A stretch of 8,412 nt of DNA from Bacteroidota bacterium (GTDB lineage: Bacteria; Bacteroidota; Bacteroidia; Bacteroidales; JADFUO01): the NCBI GenBank assembly GCA_015222115.1, contig JADFUO010000280.1, forward strand, positions 1 to 8,412, read 5' to 3'. Of this stretch, positions 1 to 6,387 are shown piece by piece. Position numbers and translations under genes: made by a program. The notes beneath the pieces were generated by a model that worked only from the letters and a program-made list of their open reading frames with translations, did not search any database and was not told the DNA's origin. The first letter of the stretch is position 1. Every line of letters starts with the position of its first letter.

Positions 1-140
1 GCAAGTTTCCTTGACATTGTCAAATCGTGTTTAGTTTTATTTAAAAGTCCCTTCAAATAATCAAGCACGTCACTTGCAATTGCATCAGGAAGGTTATCTA
101 TAACTTTATGTATATCTGTTTTGATTTCTTGTGTTATCAT
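1..140 (-). CDS. Partial small helical protein, possibly antitoxin-like (N-terminal 46 residues)
   Basis: An open frame starts at the ATG at 140 on the minus strand and runs off the left edge without a stop. The visible protein begins MITQEIKTDIHKVIDNLPDA and continues with a second amphipathic stretch (VLDYLKGLL) and a basic part ending near SRKL. The pattern of short amphipathic helix, LPD-type turn and second helix resembles small Bacteroidota antitoxin or DUF2281-like proteins that sit in front of a RelE/ParE or PIN toxin. That is a resemblance only, because the C-terminal half and any partner gene lie outside the window. A near-consensus promoter 19 bases upstream supports the start and suggests a leader of only about 12 nt. 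The gene points the same way as the efflux operon but appears independently transcribed. Function is not established. Confidence 0.6.
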   Translation of the reverse strand, partial: MITQEIKTDIHKVIDNLPDAIASDVLDYLKGLLNKTKHDLTMSRKL

Positions 141-158
141 AATCAAATCATTTTTATA

Positions 159-190
159 CAAATATACTATTTAAAAGTATAGAGGTCAAA
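159..190 (-). promoter_or_regulatory. Bacteroidota-type promoter for the partial gene at 1-140
   Basis: Read on the minus strand, a TTTG box (190-187) is followed after 20 nt by TATATTTG (166-159). This matches the Bacteroidota housekeeping consensus TTTG/TAnnTTTG at every fixed position. Transcription would begin near 152, giving a leader of about 12 nt before the ATG at 140. It implies that the gene is not simply read through from the efflux operon. Assignment is by motif match only. Confidence 0.6.
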
Positions 191-216
191 TTCCGAAAAG
201 AAAGTGTTTTTTTGAT

Positions 217-264
217 TTCAGAATAACGCCTGTCTACCGACAGGTAGAATTAACGATTTCTGAA
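217..264. repeat. Compound palindrome with alternative hairpins
   Basis: An inner inverted repeat CCTGTC-TACC-GACAGG (229-244) overlaps a second one, CTACC-GACA-GGTAG (234-247), so only one can form at a time. An outer pair TTCAGAA (217-223) and TTCTGAA (258-264) encloses both. Short direct repeats AGAATAACG and AGAATTAACG lie between the outer and inner arms. The element sits 98 bp past the stop codon of the adaptor gene, so it could act as the transcript end of the efflux operon. It lacks an immediate T-tract on the minus strand, however. Similar CCTGTC/GACAGG-type hairpins are common as dispersed intergenic elements in Bacteroidota; whether this one is dispersed cannot be seen here. Confidence 0.55.
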
Positions 265-274
265 TTATGAAGTT

Positions 275-319
275 ATTGAAAATTTTAAATTTTAAATCTG
301 AATTCTAAAATCTTAAATT
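275..319. repeat. Degenerate 7-bp tandem repeat
   Basis: Reading in steps of seven from 275 gives ATTGAAA, ATTTTAA, ATTTTAA, ATCTGAA, TTCTAAA, ATCTTAA and a partial ATT. The two copies at 282-295 are identical and the others differ at one to four positions. The array fills much of the space between the adaptor stop and the compound palindrome. No function is evident. Confidence 0.5.
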
Positions 320-361
320 GCTAGAACGTGACTTTATAGACCGACTCTAATTAATAACCCA

Positions 362-1720
362 TTAATCCTCCGAAGTAAACAGGTCTTTTTTAGGTACTTT
401 TTTTACCTCATCCTCGTTTTTCAGTTTTTTGGAAACCGCCCTGTATGGAGCAACAATAACTTCCTGTCCGTCTTCAAGCCCTTCGGTAATTTCAATATAA
501 GTATTGTTCTGAATACCGGTTTTAACCTCTTGCATTTTGGCTATACCATTATCATATAAAAATACATATTCATGAAATTCCTCATCTTCTTTGCTTCCTT
601 CTTTTTTTGCACGCTCATCTTCTCTTTTTTCACGTTCTGATTTCTCCTTTCCTGTTGTATCAGAGCGGGTAGTAACTGCCTGAATAGGCACTGTTAAAAT
701 ATTATGAGCTGTTTCGGTTTGAATATCAACAGTTGCAGACATACCTGGTCTGAGTGGTGAGAAACGTGGATTATCTTCGGGAATAAGGTCTTTATACGAA
801 TCTCTTAACACCCTGATCTTTACATCAAAATTTGTAACCTGATCAACACTCACACCAAAAATATTGGCGGAAGTGGCAATTTCGGTAACAATACCTTTAA
901 ATTTTTTGTTAAGATAAGCATCCACCTCAATAATTGAAGTATCGCCCAATGCCACACGAACAATATCGTTTTCATTAACTTCAACATTAACTTCCATTTC
1001 CATCAGGTTTGCAATTCGCATAAGTTCGGTACCGCTTGAGAATTGTGATGCTCCTACAACACGTTCTCCTTTTTCAAAATTTAATTTTGAAACAGTACCT
1101 TCGTTCGGGGCAAAAATGCTGGTTCTTCTTAAGTTTTCCTTAGCTTCTTTTAATGAAGCTTTAGCACTTTTAACCGAATATTCTGCTGCTTTAACACTTT
1201 CTTTAGCTGCTTCAACTTCAGCTTTGGCAACTTTGTAAGAGGATTTAACTGCATCAAATTCTGAGGCGGAAATTACATTCTGATTATAAAGTGTTTCATT
1301 TCTCTTAAAAGATTGTGTAGTATTAACATACTGTGCTTCAGCTTGTGCCAAACGGGCTTTTGAGTTGGCTCTGTTAGCCAGTTGTGTGTTATATAATGCT
1401 TCTGCCCTAGCGTAAATGGTTAAATAAATTTCAGGGTCAATCTTTGCAAGTAATTCTCCTTCCTTAACCTTATCACCCTCTTTTACATATAGTTCAACTA
1501 CCTCACCCGAAATGTACGGGCTGATCTTTACATCAACCTCAGGCTGAATTTTACCATTTGCTGAAACCGATTCAATAATCGTTCGTTTCTCAACAAGCTC
1601 AGTACTGACTTTTATGCCTTTTGTGTTTTGCTTTTTATTAATAACCACTATTACAAGGATGATGATCAAAATGATACCACCCCATATAAACCACTTTTTC
1701 TTTTTTGATTTCTTTTTCAT
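362..1720 (-). CDS. Periplasmic adaptor (membrane fusion) subunit of an efflux system, MacA/HlyD family
   Basis: This 452-residue protein has the full architecture of a tripartite-efflux adaptor that bridges an inner-membrane pump to a TolC channel. A lysine-rich cytoplasmic start precedes one membrane anchor (about 10-27). Next come a first lipoyl-like half (about 48-105, with ISGEVVELYVKEGDKVKEGE), a long Ala/Lys/Glu-rich alpha-hairpin (about 105-198), a second lipoyl half (about 200-220, APNEGTVSKLNFEKGERV), a beta-barrel domain and a membrane-proximal domain. The anchor and lipoyl pattern resemble MacA, which partners ABC permeases, but RND adaptors look similar. It follows the TolC gene by 51 nt on the same strand and is probably co-transcribed. 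Oddities are a 26-residue, almost wholly charged insert (about 357-382) in the membrane-proximal domain, and the absence of any pump gene downstream. Family assignment is firm; substrate and partner pump are unknown. Confidence 0.92.
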   Translation of the reverse strand: MKKKSKKKKWFIWGGIILIIILVIVVINKKQNTKGIKVSTELVEKRTIIESVSANGKIQPEVDVKISPYISGEVVELYVKEGDKVKEGELLAKIDPEIYLTIYARAEALYNTQLANRANSKARLAQAEAQYVNTTQSFKRNETLYNQNVISASEFDAVKSSYKVAKAEVEAAKESVKAAEYSVKSAKASLKEAKENLRRTSIFAPNEGTVSKLNFEKGERVVGASQFSSGTELMRIANLMEMEVNVEVNENDIVRVALGDTSIIEVDAYLNKKFKGIVTEIATSANIFGVSVDQVTNFDVKIRVLRDSYKDLIPEDNPRFSPLRPGMSATVDIQTETAHNILTVPIQAVTTRSDTTGKEKSEREKREDERAKKEGSKEDEEFHEYVFLYDNGIAKMQEVKTGIQNNTYIEITEGLEDGQEVIVAPYRAVSKKLKNEDEVKKVPKKDLFTSED

Positions 1721-1771
1721 TTAAAAAATATTTATTTCATTTGATATTTTGAGATTTGTAAAATTAATTAA

Positions 1772-3169
1772 TTATTTATATTCTTCTAATGTAATTGGTT
1801 TACCCATGTAAAAATCCAGGATTTTTGTTTTAAAAATATAATCGTATTTAGCTGATAATAAATCTGATTTGGCTTTAGTCAGTTGCGTTTTAGCAACATT
1901 ATAATCCAAAGCATTAATCAATCCCACGTCAAATTTTTGCTCCATATATTTAAATGCCTCAGTATAAGCATTTAAAGATTTTTCATTGGCATTGTAACTT
2001 TTGAATGCCGATAAAGCATCAGCAAAAGCTGTTTCAACATTCTTTCTAACCTGATTTTTTGAAAGCTGAAGGTTATACTGAGCATTTTCCGCAGCCAACT
2101 TTGACTGACTGATGTAAGACGATACCTGAAAACCATTGAAAATCGGAATACTCAAAGAAACTTGTAGGGTTTTATTTTGGTTATCATTAAACTGGTTACT
2201 AAAGGGAATTATATCACCATAATTAGGTTCTATGGGATTGGAATACTTTATCTGGTCGGAATAACTTGTATTCCAGCCACCTCTTAACGAAAGACTCGGG
2301 CTTCTGTAGCCCCGTGCAATAGATAATCCTTTATTTGCACTTTGCAACCTGTATTCTGCACTTTTTATTTCAGGTAAATTTAGTATGGCATACGAATAAA
2401 TTTGCTCAGGAGGTAATAATTCAGGAACTGTTGTAATTGATAGTTCGGGTTTTTCTATTTCAAGTTTTTCCGAGGCACTTTTATCAAGCAATTGCAATAA
2501 ATCAAGATATGAAAGATTTAAGCTGTTCCGGGCATTTATTAAATTTACTTCTTCTGTAGCTCCTTGTGCCTGAATATCAAACAAGCTGCCTTTAGCTAAT
2601 GTTCCGGCATTAACAAGTTTCTCTGTTCTGTCAATCTGTAACTTGGTAATTTCAACCTGGTCCTCGGCTGTTGCTACAATCTCTATGTAAAACAAAATTT
2701 GCAAATAAGCAGCAGCAATATTCAGCGAAATATCATCTTTCATCTTATCCGAATCATACTTACTTGCCAGATATTCAAACTGGTTTTGCTTAATGGTATT
2801 ATATTTTTGCAGTCCGTTAAATATCGTTAAATCGCTTGAAAATGTAAAATAACTTTGCTGGGTATTCTGATTTGCATACGTATAAGTTGCAAAGTCAATT
2901 GATCTTCCCCAACCATAAGTATGCGATAAACTTCCGTTAACTGTTGGTAATAAATCCAATTTGCTTTGCAACAAGTTTATTTTGTTGTTTTCTGAAGTTA
3001 ATTCACTTTGTTTGACCTGAATATTGTTATCCAGGGCATAATAAATACAATCTCTTAACGACCAAACTTTTTGTGAATAAATAGTGCCTGAAATTACAAT
3101 AAGTAACAGACCAATTAAAGTTAATTTTAGGTTTCCTTTGAAACACTTACAATTTATTATTTTTATCAT
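1772..3169 (-). CDS. TolC-family outer-membrane efflux channel
   Basis: This 465-residue protein forms the outer-membrane exit duct of a tripartite export system. A signal peptide is visible (hydrophobic core about 16-30, likely cut after IYS at 32, leaving Gln33), immediately followed by the family's typical start WSLRDCIYYALDNN. Two OEP-type repeats follow, roughly 35-235 and 250-460, rich in helix-forming Ala/Leu/Asn/Gln. They contain hallmark stretches such as NIAAAYLQILF, LINARNSLNLSYLDLLQLL and VSLSIPIFNGFQ, and a near-C-terminal LDYNVAKTQLTKAKSDLLSA helix. Length is normal for the family. No other in-frame Met is near, so the start is secure despite the long 14-residue basic/polar segment before the hydrophobic core. 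It is the first gene of a two-gene operon with the adaptor and has a strong promoter match upstream. Substrate is unknown. Confidence 0.94.
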   Translation of the reverse strand: MIKIINCKCFKGNLKLTLIGLLLIVISGTIYSQKVWSLRDCIYYALDNNIQVKQSELTSENNKINLLQSKLDLLPTVNGSLSHTYGWGRSIDFATYTYANQNTQQSYFTFSSDLTIFNGLQKYNTIKQNQFEYLASKYDSDKMKDDISLNIAAAYLQILFYIEIVATAEDQVEITKLQIDRTEKLVNAGTLAKGSLFDIQAQGATEEVNLINARNSLNLSYLDLLQLLDKSASEKLEIEKPELSITTVPELLPPEQIYSYAILNLPEIKSAEYRLQSANKGLSIARGYRSPSLSLRGGWNTSYSDQIKYSNPIEPNYGDIIPFSNQFNDNQNKTLQVSLSIPIFNGFQVSSYISQSKLAAENAQYNLQLSKNQVRKNVETAFADALSAFKSYNANEKSLNAYTEAFKYMEQKFDVGLINALDYNVAKTQLTKAKSDLLSAKYDYIFKTKILDFYMGKPITLEEYK

Positions 3170-3195
3170 TGCTTTAATATTTATTAATTAACGGA

Positions 3196-3228
3196 CAAAT
3201 GTAGCTAAAAATATGCCACATTTTCAAA
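3196..3228 (-). promoter_or_regulatory. Promoter of the TolC-adaptor operon
   Basis: On the minus strand TTTG (3228-3225) is followed after 21 nt by TACATTTG (3203-3196), a full match to the fixed positions of the Bacteroidota promoter consensus. Transcription would start near 3190, about 20 nt before the TolC start codon. The leader has no Shine-Dalgarno sequence, as expected for this phylum. Assigned by motif only. Confidence 0.62.
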
Positions 3229-3281
3229 TTGCTGATTATTATAATTTTATCTTAACATTTTAAAACATTAGACGAAAATAG

Positions 3282-3336
3282 TGTTCGTATAGTTACAGTT
3301 ATTGTTCGGATATGAACAAATTTTTAGACCGAACTC
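3282..3336. promoter_or_regulatory. Cluster of GTTCG-type half-sites, candidate operator
   Basis: The divergent spacer between the efflux operon and the peptidase gene holds a cluster of related short sites. TGTTCGTAT begins at 3282 and TGTTCGGAT at 3303, exactly 21 bp apart (about two helical turns). TTGTTC (3302-3307) is mirrored by GAACAA (3314-3319) across 6 bp, and GTTCGG (3304-3309) is mirrored by CCGAAC (3329-3334) across 19 bp. The cluster lies about 55-105 bp upstream of the TolC operon -33 box and about 30-85 bp upstream of the putative peptidase promoter. It could therefore bind a regulator of either or both. No regulator gene is present in the window. Confidence 0.4.
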
Positions 3337-3365
3337 ATAGAAATACAAAAATTAGTTGAAATTAG

Positions 3366-3396
3366 TTGCCAATGTTTTATAAAATAAATAATTTTA
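3366..3396 (+). promoter_or_regulatory. Weak promoter candidate for the M1 peptidase gene
   Basis: TTG (3366-3368) is followed after 20 nt by TAATTTTA (3389-3396). This differs from TAnnTTTG only at the last base, and the upstream box is GTTG rather than TTTG. A start near 3403 would give a leader of about 35 nt to the ATG at 3438. It is the best plus-strand candidate I found in this spacer, but it is imperfect. Confidence 0.33.
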
Positions 3397-3437
3397 CAGA
3401 ATAATTATGCCTTATTTACTAACTTAACTTAACGAAA

Positions 3438-5804
3438 ATGAAATCAAGTAATTATATTTTAAGTCTGATAATTTTAATTATTTTCAGCTTTAGCTTAAAT
3501 GCGCAGCAAAAAAAGCATCTTTGTTCTCATAAATTTTTTCATTACACCTCTGAAATCGGAGATACAATTGATGTGGTTCATTATGACATCCATTTGGAAT
3601 ATATTGACTTTTCGGCTCAGACTATTCAGGGATATGCTGACGTTAAACTAACACCAAAAGTTAATAACATCAGCTCCATCCCTCTTGAATTGCTTGACCT
3701 GACAGTTGATTCGGTTTTTGTTGAAGGAACTGAAATTACTTCTTTCACACATGTTAATGCAATAATTCAAATACCACTTTCAACTCCTGTAAATACAGGT
3801 GACACTCTAACTGTGAGTGTTTATTATCATGGTCATCCGTTTCATGAAGGCTGGGGCGGTTTCCATTATTCGGGTGATTACGCATTTAATCTTGGAGTTG
3901 GTTTTGTGTCCGACCCGCATAATCTGGGTAAAGCATGGTTTCCGTGTGTTGATGATTTCAAGGACAGGGCAACTTATGATTGTTACATCACGGTTGGCGA
4001 AGGGAAAAAAGCCGTTTGCGGCGGTGCTTTAATTTCAGAAACAATTAATAAAAATAAATCCGTTACTTATCACTGGCAGTTGGACAAAACTATTCCAACT
4101 TATCTTGCTTCGGTTGCCGTTGGCGAATATGAAGCAGTGGCTGATTCTTATAATGGTATAAACGATACAATTCCAATTTTAATTTACACCAAACCTGCTG
4201 ATACATCTGATGTTCCCGGTTCATTTTCTAATTTAAAAGATATAATGGCAATTTTTGAATATTATTTTAATCCATATCCGTGGAACAGGGTGGGTTATGT
4301 AGGCACGGCTATCGGAGCTATGGAGCATGTTACAAATATTGCATATCCGCATTTCTGCATCAACGGCACATCAACTTACGAATGGCTTTATACCCATGAA
4401 TTATCACACATGTGGTTTGGCGATCTCGTAACATGTGCTTCCGCAGGAGATATGTGGCTCAACGAAGGCTGGGCTGTCTTCTGTGAAATTTTTTACACAA
4501 AAGACCTTTACGGCGAAGAAGATTTTAAAAACTCAATGCGTAATAAACATGCTGATGTTTTACGTACTACACATATTCAAGACGGCGGATATTATGCTTT
4601 GTACGGAGTCCCCACCGAACTCACTTACGGAAGCACTGTTTATAATAAAGGTTGTACTGTTGTTCAGACATTGAGAGGTTATCTTGGCAGTGATCTTTTC
4701 TTTGATGTTGTGAAAGCTTATCTTGAGGAGTTTGCTTTTAATTATGCTTCATCTTATGATATGAGAGATTTTATGACTTCTTACACAGGCATTGATATGA
4801 CCGCTTTTTTTGATGCCTGGGTATTCACTCCCGGAACGCCTCATTTTTCAGTTGATTCATTTGCAGTCCAAACTACCGGTGAAGATTTTGATGTTTTTGT
4901 TTATCCAAAACAAAAATATAAGGGATTTGATTATCTCGCTAATTCCAATATTGTTGAAGTAACCTTTATGGACAGCAACTGGAATACTTTTACCGATACA
5001 ATTCATTTTTCAGGCAAAACAGGATGTTCGGTTAAACAGGTGCCTTTTGCTCCTGAAGCCGTTATGATGGACCTTGAAGAAAAACTGTGCGATGCCACAA
5101 CAGACTATTTTCAAACAGTAAACAGCACAGGTGAATATGAATTTCCAAATACTTTTTTTAATATTGATGTTGAGCAAATCACCGATTCTGCATTTTTCAG
5201 GGTTACACATAACTGGGCACCACCCGATAGTTTAAAAACTCCTGTTCCGGGACTAAGACTTTCCGATTACAGGTATTGGAAAATTGACGGTATTTTCCCT
5301 GAAGATTTCATCGCAACCGGACGTTTTTGTTATAACAGAAATAATTATTTAGATAATACATTGATATTAAGTCTAACCGATTCTGTTGTAATATTATACC
5401 GTTCCAGCCCGGCCGAAGACTGGCAATCAATCAATTTTACAAAAGTGGGTATCTGGATGATTGGCAATCTTTATGTTGATAGTTTGCAAAAAGGTGAATA
5501 CACATTGGCTGTGTGGGATACACAGGTTGGAAATGATGAAACATCATCAAAAAAAGAAAATAAAATAAAAGTGTATCCGAACCCATCACACGATATTTTT
5601 AATATTGAATTCAGCATTGAAGAAGAATCTTTATTAGAAATTTTCAATACAAATGGTGTAATGATAAAAAGTATTAAAATCAAACCCGAACAAAATTATA
5701 TAAAATGGAAACCCTGCGGTATCCCGGAAGGAACTTACATAATTCAAATCAATTCGGGAAATAATAAAATTGCCGGTTGGGAAAAGGTTGTTTATGTGAA
5801 ATAA
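3438..5804 (+). CDS. Secreted M1-family zinc metallopeptidase (aminopeptidase) with a type IX secretion tail
   Basis: This 788-residue exported enzyme should remove N-terminal amino acids from peptides outside the cell or at its surface. A signal peptide (cut after NA at 22, leaving Gln23) is followed by the N-terminal M1 beta domain (about 40-235). The gluzincin catalytic domain contains GAMEH (293-297), HELSH (320-324) and an 18-residue spacer to Glu343 in LNEGWA. His320, His324 and Glu343 are the predicted zinc ligands, Glu321 the catalytic base, and Tyr402 in VYNKG the predicted transition-state tyrosine. All core catalytic residues are present, although the usual GxMEN Asn is His297. The helical C-terminal domain of larger M1 enzymes is absent. 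A beta-rich region (about 565-700) leads to a T9SS sorting domain (about 711-788) beginning KVYPNP. The gene stands alone, divergent from the efflux operon. It probably serves peptide scavenging. Confidence 0.95.
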   Translation: MKSSNYILSLIILIIFSFSLNAQQKKHLCSHKFFHYTSEIGDTIDVVHYDIHLEYIDFSAQTIQGYADVKLTPKVNNISSIPLELLDLTVDSVFVEGTEITSFTHVNAIIQIPLSTPVNTGDTLTVSVYYHGHPFHEGWGGFHYSGDYAFNLGVGFVSDPHNLGKAWFPCVDDFKDRATYDCYITVGEGKKAVCGGALISETINKNKSVTYHWQLDKTIPTYLASVAVGEYEAVADSYNGINDTIPILIYTKPADTSDVPGSFSNLKDIMAIFEYYFNPYPWNRVGYVGTAIGAMEHVTNIAYPHFCINGTSTYEWLYTHELSHMWFGDLVTCASAGDMWLNEGWAVFCEIFYTKDLYGEEDFKNSMRNKHADVLRTTHIQDGGYYALYGVPTELTYGSTVYNKGCTVVQTLRGYLGSDLFFDVVKAYLEEFAFNYASSYDMRDFMTSYTGIDMTAFFDAWVFTPGTPHFSVDSFAVQTTGEDFDVFVYPKQKYKGFDYLANSNIVEVTFMDSNWNTFTDTIHFSGKTGCSVKQVPFAPEAVMMDLEEKLCDATTDYFQTVNSTGEYEFPNTFFNIDVEQITDSAFFRVTHNWAPPDSLKTPVPGLRLSDYRYWKIDGIFPEDFIATGRFCYNRNNYLDNTLILSLTDSVVILYRSSPAEDWQSINFTKVGIWMIGNLYVDSLQKGEYTLAVWDTQVGNDETSSKKENKIKVYPNPSHDIFNIEFSIEEESLLEIFNTNGVMIKSIKIKPEQNYIKWKPCGIPEGTYIIQINSGNNKIAGWEKVVYVK

Positions 5805-5812
5805 TCCGGCAA
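5761..5812 (-). terminator. Possible intrinsic terminator for the small membrane-protein gene
   Basis: Read on the minus strand, TTGCCGG (5812-5806) and CCGGCAA (5776-5770) can pair as a 7-bp GC-rich stem, followed directly by TTTTATTAT (5769-5761). The loop is long (29 nt), which weakens the call. The element overlaps the last codons and stop of the converging peptidase gene. A second inverted repeat, GTTGGGAA (5776-5783) with TTCCCAAC (5817-5824), interleaves with it and would compete. Confidence 0.35.
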
Positions 5813-5823
5813 CAAATTCCCAA

Positions 5824-6144
5824 CTAAAAAACCGTAAAGGAAAAATTATGTTTTTTTATTTCGGAAGGTTTTATTTTAATCCAATCCCCTTGTTCTTTAC
5901 ACGACATGCAATATGGCGAGTCTTTAGAATATTCATGTTCGCAATGGTTGCATTTTTGGTTTTTTATGAAATATGAAATGTGTAATTTCTTTTGAGAGAT
6001 AAATAAAACCAAAACTCCAATAACAGGAGTAAGCAAAAGACTTATTATAAATATTGCCCATCCTCCTATTGTCCTTTTTGCTCCTTCAATTGTTAAAAGA
6101 ACAACTAAAATAAGATAAAATAAAATAAAAATCGTTAATTCCAT
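5824..6144 (-). CDS. Small membrane protein with two transmembrane helices and a zinc-ribbon-like tail
   Basis: This 106-residue protein is not a recognised named family. Two hydrophobic helices (about 3-19 and 28-50) are joined by a short basic/Gly turn (GAKRTIGGW) with the pattern IGGWAIFIISLLLTPVIG. Short Bacteroidota membrane proteins of unknown function often share this type of motif. A soluble tail follows with two Cys pairs, CNHC (65-68) and CMSC (79-82), spaced like a treble-clef or rubredoxin-type zinc ribbon, and then a polar end. The Lys/Gln-rich stretch after helix 2 suggests that the tail is cytoplasmic. The gene converges on the peptidase gene with a 19-nt gap and diverges from the serine hydrolase. 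The ordered hydrophobicity and paired cysteines argue for a real gene rather than a chance frame. Function is unknown. Confidence 0.72.
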   Translation of the reverse strand: MELTIFILFYLILVVLLTIEGAKRTIGGWAIFIISLLLTPVIGVLVLFISQKKLHISYFIKNQKCNHCEHEYSKDSPYCMSCKEQGDWIKIKPSEIKKHNFSFTVF

Positions 6145-6227
6145 TCTAAAGATATTTTAGGAACTTTTAATACTTGGGTTTTCAAAGTTCGTGCCAGAAA
6201 TGTATGTCCTAAATTATCAATTACTTA

Positions 6228-6241
6228 ACAATAGTTATTGT
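6228..6241. repeat. 14-bp near-palindrome in the divergent spacer
   Basis: ACAATA (6228-6233) and TATTGT (6236-6241) are perfect inverted arms around a GT centre. They lie between the divergent membrane-protein and serine-hydrolase genes, a position where an operator could act. It is A/T-rich and may be chance. Confidence 0.28.
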
Positions 6242-6309
6242 GTAGAATGTCATGCGAAGGCATAATAAAACCGAATACTACTTTCCAATTTCGGATAAAA
6301 TTATGCTAC

Positions 6310-6336
6310 TATTTGTAATATTTGTTAAAAATGTTA
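6310..6336 (+). repeat. Three 9-bp tandem units upstream of the serine hydrolase
   Basis: TATTTGTAA, TATTTGTTA and AAAATGTTA follow one another with a strict 9-bp period. The first two differ at one base and the third at three from the second. They lie 52-78 bp upstream of the start codon, just outside the candidate -7 box. Role unknown; the low-complexity A/T context means chance cannot be excluded. Confidence 0.3.
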
Positions 6337-6355
6337 AAATCTACTTATAAAAGCA

Positions 6356-6363
6356 TATTTTTG
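6356..6363 (+). promoter_or_regulatory. Candidate -7 element for the serine hydrolase gene
   Basis: TATTTTTG fits TAnnTTTG at every fixed position and would place the transcript start near 6370, about 18 nt before the ATG at 6388. No good TTTG box lies about 20 nt upstream (the equivalent position reads TGTT). The promoter may therefore be weak or activator-dependent, or the match may be chance. Confidence 0.38.
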
Positions 6364-6387
6364 CTTTCCGAAAATCTGTATTAAAAA

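Noticed and set aside
3817..4674. Open frames at 3817-4032 and 4435-4674 on the plus strand
   Set aside because: Both lie wholly inside the M1 peptidase catalytic region in other frames, with no recognisable protein features.
5010..5683. Minus-strand open frames at 5010-5210 and 5471-5683
   Set aside because: They are antisense to the peptidase C-terminal region, with erratic composition and no promoter; shadows of a real gene.
6197..6231. Minus-strand promoter for the small membrane protein (TACATTTC with an upstream TTG)
   Set aside because: The -7 box lacks its final G and the TTG is 24 nt away, beyond usual spacing.
6252..6263. ATGC-GAAG-GCAT hairpin in the divergent spacer
   Set aside because: A 4-bp stem with a 4-nt loop and no T-run is too short to call.
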